A stretch of 64,000 bases of DNA from Klugiella xanthotipulae (lineage in GTDB: Bacteria > Actinomycetota > Actinomycetes > Actinomycetales > Microbacteriaceae). The position numbers and the translations under genes are program-made. The notes beneath the pieces were generated by a model. It was given only the letters and a program-made list of their open reading frames with translations. It made no database searches and was not told the origin of the DNA. This document shows, one piece after another, positions 44,190 through 52,438 of the stretch (position 1 is its first letter; every line of letters begins with the position of its first letter). The DNA lies in the NCBI RefSeq assembly GCF_006716695.1, contig NZ_VFPN01000003.1:591057-655056 (forward strand). The letters are read 5' to 3'.

Positions 44190-45419
44190 TCAGATCGACC
44201 GTCGTGAGGGCACGGCGCGCGAGGCCCGACGCTTCTGCCCGGAGCGTGACAGGAACGCGCTGGCCTGCTCGGCCGCCGATGCAAGGTGGCGATCATCGGG
44301 GTGGAGGTACCCCCGAGTAGTCTCTATCGAGGCGTGCCCAAGGATCTCCCGAAGGACATGGAGCGGAACCCCGGCGTCCGCCATCCACGTCGCCCCGGTG
44401 TGCCGGAGTCCGTGCCTGGTCAGATCGGGCAACCCGAGACCAGCGACAATGGCGTCCCAGTTCGTCGCGTCTCGGACGGTCGCGGTAGTGAGCACGCCGC
44501 CCTTCGGCCCGACCAACAAGATGTCCTCGGGCCTCTTACCCGCGGTGAGGCGTTCCACCACCGGCCGGAGCGGTTCAAGGATCGGAACCCGCCGCTCCTT
44601 CCGACTCTTGGTCGGTTTGGTTACCAGGCCGCCCTTCCCAGGGAACGTCTGCCGAGAGATCACGACAATATTCGTGTCGAACCGTACGTCCCCGACTTGC
44701 AGCCCGGACACCTCTGACGAGCGAGCAGCAAGCAGCGCCGCGAGCATCACAAAGTCGCTGTACGACTGGTCGATCCGTCCGCACGCCTTCGCGAGTTTGG
44801 TCAGGGTCTTCATATCCGGGATCGCGTGGGCCCGCGGTGACACCTGCTCGGCTGGCTGGGTCCTGAAAGCGTTGCGGTTCAAGCTTCGCTTGGCACGATT
44901 CTTGGCCGGGTTGATCGTCAGCATTCCGTCGCGCACGGCCTCATCGAGCACACGCACGAGCGGCGCGATGGAGTTCTTGATTGTGGATGCGCCGTAGCGT
45001 TGTTCCCACTCATCAATGGTCCGGTCGATGATCCCGGCCGTGATCTGCATGACCGGGAGGTGACCGAGCGCGGGCAGCACACGCAGTTTCAAACCGATTC
45101 CGTAGGTCTCACCTGTCGATGTTGGATCGAGGCCGCGCGCCCACCGGTCGCCAATGGAGGTGACGAACTCCATCAACGTCATGGTCGTGTCCATACCTGT
45201 GACGGCGGAGTTGCGGAGTTGATCGAAGAAGCCCTGTGCGGCAGCCTCGTCCGGGACGATCTCGGAGCGGATGACGCGGCGCTTGGTGATCGGGTCGGTC
45301 CACCTCGCCCGCGCCCGGATACCGTAGGAGCGGCGTTCCATGTCGGTGGAAATCCTCACTCCGATGGGTGGCACCGGCTTGGGATCGGCTTTGGGGAACG
45401 GTTCACCCTTGCGCGGCAT
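44190..45419 (-). CDS. Tyrosine recombinase/integrase
   Basis: The 409-residue protein has the phage/ICE integrase layout: an N-terminal arm-binding domain, a SAM-like core-binding domain (about 80-170), and a catalytic domain with the R-H-x-x-R-H-Y set: Arg233 in AARSSEVSG, His336 and Arg339 in RHGLRHTG, His362 in LGHASIETT, and Tyr371 in TTRGYLH. It sits next to its likely target tRNA-Pro. The gene overlaps the excisionase gene by 17 bp. All catalytic residues are present, so excision may still be possible. Confidence 0.93.
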   Translation of the reverse strand: MPRKGEPFPKADPKPVPPIGVRISTDMERRSYGIRARARWTDPITKRRVIRSEIVPDEAAAQGFFDQLRNSAVTGMDTTMTLMEFVTSIGDRWARGLDPTSTGETYGIGLKLRVLPALGHLPVMQITAGIIDRTIDEWEQRYGASTIKNSIAPLVRVLDEAVRDGMLTINPAKNRAKRSLNRNAFRTQPAEQVSPRAHAIPDMKTLTKLAKACGRIDQSYSDFVMLAALLAARSSEVSGLQVGDVRFDTNIVVISRQTFPGKGGLVTKPTKSRKERRVPILEPLRPVVERLTAGKRPEDILLVGPKGGVLTTATVRDATNWDAIVAGLGLPDLTRHGLRHTGATWMADAGVPLHVLREILGHASIETTRGYLHPDDRHLASAAEQASAFLSRSGQKRRASRAVPSRRSI

Positions 45420-45615
45420 GATCGTCTTCTGCGCTGGCCAACCACTGATCGACGGTATCCAGCCGGTACCTCGCGATGCCGCCGAGCCGCAGGAACGGAG
45501 GGCCGGTCTGCGCCGATCGCCACCGCGACAGCGTTGACTCTGACACCTTTAGGTAAGCAGCCACCTCGCGGCTGTCCAGCAACGGTGACACCTTGGCCTG
45601 CGCTTCATCACTCAC
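45403..45615 (-). CDS. Excisionase / AlpA-like helix-turn-helix protein
   Basis: A 70-residue MerR-like DNA-binding protein of the Xis/AlpA group: LLDSREVAAYLKVSESTLSRWRSAQTGPPFLRLGG, then ARYRLDTVDQWLAS. It is encoded directly upstream of, and overlapping, the integrase gene, the standard arrangement for the directionality factor that promotes excision. Confidence 0.88.
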   Translation of the reverse strand: MSDEAQAKVSPLLDSREVAAYLKVSESTLSRWRSAQTGPPFLRLGGIARYRLDTVDQWLASAEDDHAAQG

Positions 45616-46169
45616 GAGACTTCTCCGGTGCCGGGGTTGAGGTTGGCGTAGAAGGCGTCTTCAGCTTCGCGCCGACGGGCAACATCGGCCATGATGAAGT
45701 CCACGAACTCGCTGTCGCGGTTGACGATCGGTGTGTCCTCGATGGGGGCGGCGGGCTCTTCTCCTGGCCAGGTGGTTTGTCGGGTCGGGCGGTCACGGTC
45801 GAGCCGGGTCCCGCTTGTAGCGACCCAATCGCGTAGACGCTCACGCGCGTCCGCAAAGTCGCGATGCCAGCCCAACGGCGCAGAACCGTTCTCTTCCGGG
45901 TCGTAGGCGCACAACCAGTGCAGATGCAACGCGCTGAGCTCCCACAAGAGCTCGGGATGACGGAACCACGCCGGCGGGACAACAGCGGCAGGAAGACCAT
46001 AGGTCTTGCGCAGCCAATCCACCCACCTGTTGAGCTCCAGCCATTCAACCTCGGCATCCTCTGCCGTCAAGAGATTCCAGTTGATCGGATGCGGTGGCTC
46101 AGCCATCAGCGGGTCAGCGAACTCACCATCGGTCTCATCTGACGCAGGAGCCGGAATGAAATCGTTCAT
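45612..46169 (-). CDS. DUF4913 family protein
   Basis: The 185-residue protein carries the DUF4913 pattern: HPINWNLLTAEDAEVEWLEL, RWVDWLRKTYGLP, PPAWFRHPELLWELSALHLHWLCAYD and GWHRDFADARERLRDWV. The family is known from actinobacterial plasmids and integrative elements, but no function is established. It overlaps the excisionase gene by 4 bp, so it belongs to the int-xis transcript. Confidence 0.75.
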   Translation of the reverse strand: MNDFIPAPASDETDGEFADPLMAEPPHPINWNLLTAEDAEVEWLELNRWVDWLRKTYGLPAAVVPPAWFRHPELLWELSALHLHWLCAYDPEENGSAPLGWHRDFADARERLRDWVATSGTRLDRDRPTRQTTWPGEEPAAPIEDTPIVNRDSEFVDFIMADVARRREAEDAFYANLNPGTGEVS

Positions 46170-46175
46170 CGTCGA

Positions 46176-46628
46176 TCACATCCCCATCGGCGAAGTACGC
46201 GCCGCCTGCGGGAGACGGGTTTGCGCCTCGAATCCCGCGCCGTGAGACGGCGCGCTCTGATCGGGCGCGGCCTTTCGAGGAGCACGGCGGACGTCGTACT
46301 GGGTACGGGCAACATCGTGGCCGAACCGGCTGACGATGAACTCCTCAGCCTGCTCTCCATCCTTCTGTCGCCTGTACTCGTGCACCCGGCCGGTGGCGAC
46401 GAACTTGTCACCCTTGCGAAAGCGGGTGAACCCCTCCTCGGCTGCCCTCCGAAACGCGGTCATGTCATGGAACGTCGGTTCGAGCTTCGTCCACGACCCG
46501 TCCGCTTCCTGACGAGAATGCTCGATACCAAAGCGTGCGTAAAACCGCGCCGCTCCATCCTCCGTGCGGGTCAACGTCGGGACCGTAGCGAAGAAGCCCG
46601 CCACCGCCTGCTCCGTCTCGATACTCAT
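46176..46628 (-). CDS. ssb: Single-stranded DNA-binding protein of the element
   Basis: The 150-residue protein has an SSB-type OB-fold: VAGFFATVPTLTRTEDGAARFYARFGIE, then FHDMTAFRRAAEEGFTRFRKGDKFVATGRVHEY. The acidic C-terminal tip of host SSB is missing and is replaced by a Pro/Gln-rich tail, as is common for element-borne SSBs. It probably coats DNA during transfer or replication of the element. The ATG at 46628 has AGGAG 6 nt upstream. Confidence 0.8.
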   Translation of the reverse strand: MSIETEQAVAGFFATVPTLTRTEDGAARFYARFGIEHSRQEADGSWTKLEPTFHDMTAFRRAAEEGFTRFRKGDKFVATGRVHEYRRQKDGEQAEEFIVSRFGHDVARTQYDVRRAPRKAAPDQSAPSHGAGFEAQTRLPQAARTSPMGM

Positions 46629-46707
46629 GATGTTCTCCTGCCTCATTCGCGCGGACAGTCGATCTGTTCGCGTCAGTTGACAGGTGCGCAGTGCACTCCA
46701 GGGATCG

Positions 46708-48486
46708 TCAGAACCCGGCAGTTCGCCTCAGCTGTGTCTCGATGAGGGTCCGGTCGGCACGGAGCTGTGCGGCGTCGGGGCGGTGCGTCCAGGTCCGCAT
46801 CCTCGTCATGATGGGCGGTGCCGCCCGCAAGAGGACGAGGGCGGTGCCGAACGGGAGGCGGCGGATGGTGTCGGGCGGCATGATCGGCACCCGGCGGATC
46901 GAACGCTGTGCTGAGCGTGAACCCTGGTCACCCACGGTGGTGGAGTCGGTGATCTCGTCGCGTTCTCCGATGAGCGTGGAGAGGTCACTCAGGTCGCGAC
47001 TGTTGGAGGCCCCGCCGAGGATGATCTTCATGATTGAGGCGTCCCAGATCGCGTTGGCGGCGTTCTCCGACCACTTCTCCCTCGCCTGGGCGAGTGACTG
47101 TAGCACCGGCATGGTGGTGATCCCGGTGCCGCCACCCTCGGCCATCAACGTCGGCAAGGAGGGCAGTGGGGCGAGGTTGCCGACCTCATCAAGGGCAAGC
47201 AGTACGGGCGGGTCGAGGCGCGCGCCGGGGCTGGTGGCGGCGATCCGACGTGCCGCTTCGATAACGTCTTCCACGAACGCCGCGACGAGCGCTGCGGAGT
47301 TGTTCGCCCCGGCCCCGGTCGCGAGGAGATAGAGGGTGCCTTTGGTTCGGAGGAACGCTTCGGGGTCAAAGTTCTCACCCTCGCGCGGCGAAACAGCATC
47401 AAGCACGCGCGGGTCGGCCAGGGCCGCGAGGGTCAGGGAGACGCCTTGCCAGATCGAGTCGCGGGTGCGGGGGTCGGAGTCGATCATTGCTTGCAAAGAG
47501 TCGGCCCACCCGGTGGCGGCGTTCGGGTGAGCGGTGAGGATCGCAACGGCATCAGCCGCCGCGGCCGGGTCAAGGGTCCACCGGAACAACTCAGCTGGTG
47601 GCCGGTGATCGAGGGCGGCAGCATGGAGGAGAGCTTGGAGGGCGGTGCGAGTTTTTGCTTCCCAGAATCCGCCGCCTTCGACACCGCCCGCAGACAAGCC
47701 GGTGCCCGCAGCAAGTCCGGTGGCACGGATCATCGCTGTCAGGGGGTCTTCGCATCCTTGAATCGGTGACCAACGCAGACCCGAAGGGACGCCTTCGGCG
47801 AGACGTTGAGGATCGAACACAGCGGTCGGTCCGATCTTCTGCCGGGCACGCAGCGTTGCGGTGAGGTTGTCAGGGCGGGTGGAAGTGGTGACGACGGCTC
47901 CGGGCGCGTCCAAGATCGTGTTGATGACGATGTGCGCACCCTTGCCCGAACGCGGGGGGCCAATGAGCAGGATGGAGTCTTCGACGGAGGCCCACACATC
48001 CTTCCCGCGAGAGGCCCCGATCCGGTATCCCACGTCCTCTGGGGTTGGGGTGTCCAGGGAGGGGCGGAGATGCCGCGCCCGTTTCAGAAGAGCGGTGTCG
48101 GAGGCGGTCATGATGATCTCGGGGCGGGTGGCAATCCCGACGATGCGGTACGGGTCAGTCGTGACCTGTCGCCCGTGCTCGCGGACCACCTGCCATACCC
48201 ATGCGGCCAGTGCTCCGCCGGCGACGAGTAACACGGCCGTCGTAGCCCAGTAGGCGAACGGGTTGAGACCTGGAGCATCGAGCGCCGTCGCAGGATCGCC
48301 GGGACTAAAGATCACGCCGACCCCTGCGCTGATCCCGCCGGAGGGCTGGTCGAGGCCGGTGAACCAGGCAGCGACGGAACCCGATCCGCGAAGGATTGCG
48401 GACAGGGCCAACACGCCGATCAAGGCACCGATGCCGACGTTTGCTAGTTCATCCCCGAGTGCACCGCCGGGACGCGGGGCGCTCAT
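46708..48486 (-). CDS. VirD4/TraG-type conjugative coupling protein
   Basis: The 592-residue ATPase has two N-terminal membrane helices (about 16-36 and 78-98) and a RecA-like motor with Walker A GPPRSGKG (176-183) and Walker B VLLALDEVGN (428-437). The segment MPVLQSLAQAREKW followed by IILGGASNSRDLSDLSTLIGERD is the conserved C-terminal part of type IV coupling proteins. It recruits the relaxase-DNA complex to the transfer channel. It overlaps the next upstream gene by ATGA. No channel genes are visible in the window. Confidence 0.9.
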   Translation of the reverse strand: MSAPRPGGALGDELANVGIGALIGVLALSAILRGSGSVAAWFTGLDQPSGGISAGVGVIFSPGDPATALDAPGLNPFAYWATTAVLLVAGGALAAWVWQVVREHGRQVTTDPYRIVGIATRPEIIMTASDTALLKRARHLRPSLDTPTPEDVGYRIGASRGKDVWASVEDSILLIGPPRSGKGAHIVINTILDAPGAVVTTSTRPDNLTATLRARQKIGPTAVFDPQRLAEGVPSGLRWSPIQGCEDPLTAMIRATGLAAGTGLSAGGVEGGGFWEAKTRTALQALLHAAALDHRPPAELFRWTLDPAAAADAVAILTAHPNAATGWADSLQAMIDSDPRTRDSIWQGVSLTLAALADPRVLDAVSPREGENFDPEAFLRTKGTLYLLATGAGANNSAALVAAFVEDVIEAARRIAATSPGARLDPPVLLALDEVGNLAPLPSLPTLMAEGGGTGITTMPVLQSLAQAREKWSENAANAIWDASIMKIILGGASNSRDLSDLSTLIGERDEITDSTTVGDQGSRSAQRSIRRVPIMPPDTIRRLPFGTALVLLRAAPPIMTRMRTWTHRPDAAQLRADRTLIETQLRRTAGF

Positions 48487-49040
48487 GTTGGACGCCCCAG
48501 TGCGAGCGTCCCGGAGATACGGCCGAGGAGGATCACCTCACCGGTCGGTGAGAGGGCGAGCTGTTCTGCCGTCACGAGAGCCCGTGCGGTTCCGGTCGGG
48601 GCGGCGTCGGCGTGAGCGACGATGACCGCAACGGCTACGTCCTCGCCAGGGACGTAGCCTTCGCCTTGGACGACTGCTGCCGTCGGAACCGCCGCAGGTG
48701 CAACAACCGGGACCGAAGGCTTCGGGGGCGGTTCGGGTGCCGGCCGTCGTGTTTTGCTGGGAGCGATGATGTCGGTGAACACCGCGCCGTCAGCTTCGCG
48801 CACCTCGACTCGGATCGGGCATTGCCGGTCGTTCGTGAGTCGGTCGATGAGGCTCGGAAACGACTCGCGCCGCCACGACGGAGCGAACGGTTCTGGCGGG
48901 TAGGGTTTCCCATCGACGGTGATGGTCATTGACCCGTCGGAGGCGACCGTCATGATGATGTGCGGGAGCACGACCGGGACTTCAGGTTCGCGGTGCGCTG
49001 GCGGGTGGTCAGGGGCGCGCTTGTAGCGGGGACGACGCAT
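48483..49040 (-). CDS. Hypothetical protein upstream of the coupling protein
   Basis: A 185-residue protein of unknown function. The N-terminal part reads HIIMTVASDGSMTITVDGKPYPPEPFAPSWRRESF, a short beta-rich module; then SLIDRLTNDRQCPIRVEVREADG suggests an FHA- or TrwB-like accessory fold, but I cannot assign it. A Pro-rich linker separates it from a C-terminal Ala/Val-rich region. The ATG at 49040 has GGAGAG 7 nt upstream. Its overlap with the coupling-protein gene points to a role in transfer. Confidence 0.6.
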   Translation of the reverse strand: MRRPRYKRAPDHPPAHREPEVPVVLPHIIMTVASDGSMTITVDGKPYPPEPFAPSWRRESFPSLIDRLTNDRQCPIRVEVREADGAVFTDIIAPSKTRRPAPEPPPKPSVPVVAPAAVPTAAVVQGEGYVPGEDVAVAVIVAHADAAPTGTARALVTAEQLALSPTGEVILLGRISGTLALGRPT

Positions 49041-49207
49041 CTGGGTTCTCTCCATTCGTTCGGGCACCAGGCAGGTGCACGGACGAGACCCCGAGACGAG
49101 ACGCACGCCGGTCGGCGTCCCTCGCAACCGGTCTTGCCATCTCACGCGAGAGCGGGCGGTACCGACAGACCTGTGATCTGTGGTGCCGCCCGCTCATGTG
49201 AGGTGCG
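49041..49207. other. Intergenic gap between the surface-protein remnant and coupling operon
   Basis: This 167-bp gap has no supported gene. It probably held the promoter of the coupling-protein operon. No clear terminator or operator is visible. Confidence 0.35.
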
Positions 49208-51129
49208 CTACTCGTTCAGAAGGTCCTCGATATCCACGGCCTCCTCTCCACCGTCTTCGCTGCGTGCCCGGCGCAGGGCGTTTCGGTGTCCGAGCCACAG
49301 CGTGAACCCAGCCGCGAGCAGCGCGACGGCGAGACCCGCACCAATCAGGGTCGGGAACCCGGACCCACCGGTCACTGCGAGCTCACCCGGTGGCTTCGGC
49401 AGGGTCGGTGTCTCCGGCGTTGGCGGCACCGGTGGCGTGGTGCCGGTCACGACCGTGGTCTCACCCGGTGCACCGCAGCGCCCTAAGGCGAGCACGGCCC
49501 CGTCCTTCTTGTAGAGGGTTTCGACCCAGTAGACGTGCCCGGCCTTCGTGACGCTGGTCTTCCCGGATCGGTAGATGCCAGCCTGGGTGACCGGGATCTC
49601 CTTCGAGGTGAAGAATGGGGCCTCGCATGCCGGTGTCGCATCCGGGGCCTGGGGACCGTAGGCGCGGAACACGAGGTACGCGCCGTCGGGAATCGTCGTC
49701 CCCTGTACGAGCGCGGCGTCGTCGAACTCTTCACTCACGCCCGCGGTTGGGGTGGCCTGGGTGATGACCGACACGGGCTGTTTGGGTCCGGGAACGTAGA
49801 ACCGTTCCCAGATGTCGCCGGGCGAGCTCACGAACGGCTGTACCCGGTCATCGCCCGCGAACGAAGTAACGATGACGTAATAGCCGGGCTCGGTCGGGGT
49901 GATCCGGTCGGCATCGGTGTAGCCAATGTCGTACACCCCGTTCTTAGCGGGAGTCTCGATCTTCGTCAGAACCGGTGCTGTTGTGAGGTCGAGGTCATCC
50001 GTGAGGTCGGTATCGGTGTTGAACGGGCCATAGACAGTATGCGTGAGGGTCTTCGTGTCTGGCCCCCAGTAGCCGTCACCGGTGAACTCGGGGTGGTTGT
50101 CGGGGAACCCGGTCACGGTGATCCGGTCGAACGCCCGCCCGTCCTCGTGGACGTTGTACTCCCGCACCTCGGAGGTGATCGTCAGCGGCCAGCGCACCGA
50201 GTGGGTCTCGACGTTGATGCCGTACCGGTCCTGCCAGTCAGCGGCAATGAAGGGGCGCACCCACTCCGGCTGCGCGGTCTTGCGCACCTGCCACACCCAC
50301 GTCACGAACCCACCATCGGGCACCGTGATCGCAGGCGACGTGTACGTGCCGGGACCGGTCGCAGTCACAGTGACCGTGCCGAGCGGCACGGCATCCGCGG
50401 GCACCCGCGCGCCTTCGACCGGCGGCAGGGTGCCGGGCACCTGATAGGCGGTGCCTTCAAGCACGACCGGAATGTACTCACCGTTTTGCTTCAGCCAGGC
50501 GCCGTTGGTCGAGGAGACCGTGATCGTGTCGGTGACCTCATCGCCGGGAACGACGAGACGCCCGTTTGCCTTCGAGACCGCTTCCGGCTGGAACGGAACC
50601 ACCGAGGTCTCTGCCACGCGCCCGAAGCGGTCCGTGAACGAGTCGGTGAGGTATTTCGCGTTGCTACCCTGTGCGGTTTTGTCGATCTGCCACACCCACG
50701 TGTAGAAGCCCGTCTCCGGCGCTTCGATTGCCGGAGACGTAACAACGCCGGCCCCGGTGAGGGTGGCCTGTACGCGCCCCGCGATTGGGGTACCCGTCGG
50801 AGCCGCGTCGGCCTCGGCCGGCTGCTCGTCCAGCGGCCCATACAAGGTGCCCTCCGCGACCACCGGCACGGGAGCGCCACCCACAACGATCCAGGTGCCC
50901 TTTGTCACCGACACGGTAAGCCGGTCGGTCAGCGGGGCGCTGACCTGTACGAACTTGGAGGACACTTGAGTGGTGATTTCGGGCTGGAAGTCCAAGGGGA
51001 TCACCGGAGATGTTGCCTGCGCGGTGAGCGGCTGGAAGGAAGCGGCAGCGAGGATGCGCTGCGCACCAGGGGTCGCGAACAGGTCCACCCCGGCCCCGAA
51101 CCCGGCCGCCTGCGACGACATCACCGCAC
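49208..51129 (-). pseudogene. 5'-truncated LAVTG-anchored surface protein
   Basis: About 640 codons remain of a large secreted protein. The right (5') end is cut by the IS at 51130, so signal peptide and N-terminal part are gone. What remains starts near SAVMSSQAAGFGAGVDLFATPG and consists of repeated beta modules (about 110 residues each) with the shared pattern DxITVSxxxGxWLxxxGxxxPVxxEGTxYxxxxxxP, and TSPAIxxPxxGFxTWVWQ. The C-terminus is a sortase signal: LAVTG, a hydrophobic helix, then HRNALRRAR. An LAxTG motif is typical of class E sortases. Such proteins are common on actinobacterial ICEs and may aid cell contact. An internal GTG/ATG pair could still start translation but without export. 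Confidence 0.8.
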
Positions 51130-51153
51130 TGGTTTGGCCTGGGTTTAGTTCCG
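51130..51153 (+). repeat. IS left inverted repeat
   Basis: 24-bp terminal repeat starting TGGTTTGGCCTGGG and ending AGTTCCG. It matches the right repeat exactly on the opposite strand. Confidence 0.92.
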
Positions 51154-51178
51154 TACTTTCAACAAGGATAGGAACACC

Positions 51179-51493
51179 ATGGCAAACAAATATGAACCAG
51201 AATTCCGTGAACGCGCGCTGCGTATGCTCACCGAAGCGCTCCCCGAGCATACGAGCCTCAACGCAGCCAGCAACCAGGTCGGCAAGCTCCTCGGTGTCTC
51301 ACCAGACACGCTGCGTATCTGGCATCGTCAAACGCTGATCGATACTGGCCAAAAACCCGGCGTGACCACTGATATGAACGAGGAGAACCGGCGACTGCGC
51401 CGCGAAGTCGCTGAACTCAAGAAAGCAAACGAAGTCTTGCGAGCTGCGAGCATATTTTTCGCCAAGGAACTCGACCCCCCACGAACGAAATGA
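51179..51493 (+). CDS. IS3-family transposase OrfA
   Basis: A 104-residue protein with a helix-turn-helix (HTH_Tnp_1): EFRERALRMLTEALPEH, then GKLLGVSPDTLRIWHRQ, and a leucine-zipper-like helix ENRRLRREVAELKKANEVLRAAS at the C-terminus. It binds the terminal repeats. It overlaps OrfB by 4 bp (ATGA), so OrfB is made by re-initiation or by frameshifting. Confidence 0.92.
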   Translation: MANKYEPEFRERALRMLTEALPEHTSLNAASNQVGKLLGVSPDTLRIWHRQTLIDTGQKPGVTTDMNEENRRLRREVAELKKANEVLRAASIFFAKELDPPRTK

Positions 51494-52401
51494 TCCAATT
51501 CATCGATACCTATCGTGATCGTTTCGGGGTTGAGTTCCTGTGCCGTGTGCTGGGCTCGGCAATTCGTGGGTTTCTGACGTCCCGAGGATATCGGGCAGCG
51601 AAACACAGACTCCCGTCGGTCAGGAAACTACGCGACGAGATTCTCGTCACCGAGATCCGTCAACTCCACAAACAGCACTACAGCGTCTACGGGCGCCGCA
51701 AGATGCACGCCCTCCTCACCAGAGCAGGGTGGGTCATCGGACGCGACCAAACCGAGCGTCTGATGAAAATCGCCGGAGTGCGTGGAGTACGTCGTTCGAA
51801 GAGAGCCTTCACAACAACGAGTGACGTCAGGGATCAGCTGCCGGGTGATCTCGTCGAACGCCAGTTCGTGGCCGACGGGCCAATGAAGTTGTTGGTGTGT
51901 GACATCACTTACGTTGCTACGTGGGCTGGGTTCGCATATACCGCGTTCATTATTGATGTCTTTGATCGTAAGATCGTTGGCTGGAACGTTGCCTCAACAC
52001 TGAAAGCTGAGATACTGCCGCTGCAGGCGCTTGAGATGGCGGCCTGGCAATCAGGTGGAACGCTCGACGGGGCCGTGCATCACAGCGACCACGGATCGAA
52101 CTACATGTCGATGGTCTACTCCAACCGCGTCAGAGAACTGGGGGCGATTCCTTCAACGGGGACCGTAGGTGACAGCTACGATAATGCCCTGGCCGAGTCA
52201 GTGAACGCGCTCTACAAAGCAGAACTCATCCGCAGGCGTGGCCCCTGGAAAACAGTTGAGGAAGTCGAACTCGCCACCCTGGAGTATGTGTGGTGGTGGA
52301 ACAATGAGCGCCTCCACGGCGAGCTAGGCAGGCGAACCCCGGTCGAGGTTGAGACGGCGTACTATGCTGAGGCGCAGTCACTCGTGACAACCGTCGAGTG
52401 A
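51490..52401 (+). CDS. IS3-family transposase OrfB (DDE integrase core)
   Basis: The 303-residue catalytic subunit has an N-terminal HTH_21 domain (YSVYGRRKMHALLTRAGW) and an rve core with the catalytic DDE: Asp in LLVCDITYVAT, Asp in VHHSDHGSNY, and Glu in DNALAESVNALYK. The C-terminal WWWNNERLHGELGRRTPVE motif is intact. It appears functional. Confidence 0.93.
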   Translation: MIQFIDTYRDRFGVEFLCRVLGSAIRGFLTSRGYRAAKHRLPSVRKLRDEILVTEIRQLHKQHYSVYGRRKMHALLTRAGWVIGRDQTERLMKIAGVRGVRRSKRAFTTTSDVRDQLPGDLVERQFVADGPMKLLVCDITYVATWAGFAYTAFIIDVFDRKIVGWNVASTLKAEILPLQALEMAAWQSGGTLDGAVHHSDHGSNYMSMVYSNRVRELGAIPSTGTVGDSYDNALAESVNALYKAELIRRRGPWKTVEEVELATLEYVWWWNNERLHGELGRRTPVEVETAYYAEAQSLVTTVE

Positions 52402-52414
52402 TGAACAAAATAGT

Positions 52415-52438
52415 CGGAACTAAACCCAGGCCAAACCA
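52415..52438 (-). repeat. IS right inverted repeat
   Basis: 24-bp terminal repeat, reading CGGAACT inward to CCAAACCA at the outer end. Exact reverse complement of the left repeat. Confidence 0.92.

Larger units (their letters stand above)
51130..52438 (+). mobile_element. IS3-family insertion sequence (1309 bp)
   Basis: The element has perfect terminal inverted repeats (24 bp from TGGTTTGG inward, 25 bp if one flanking base is counted), two overlapping genes for an IS3-type transposase, and ends TG...CA. No 3- or 4-bp target duplication is present (flanks CAC and GGT), and it separates two different 5'-truncated genes. This indicates that the insertion was followed by a deletion or recombination. 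Confidence 0.92.

Noticed and set aside
49535..51148. 537-codon plus-strand open frame over the surface-protein remnant
   Set aside because: Antisense shadow; the minus-strand reading has clear repeated domains and a sortase signal.
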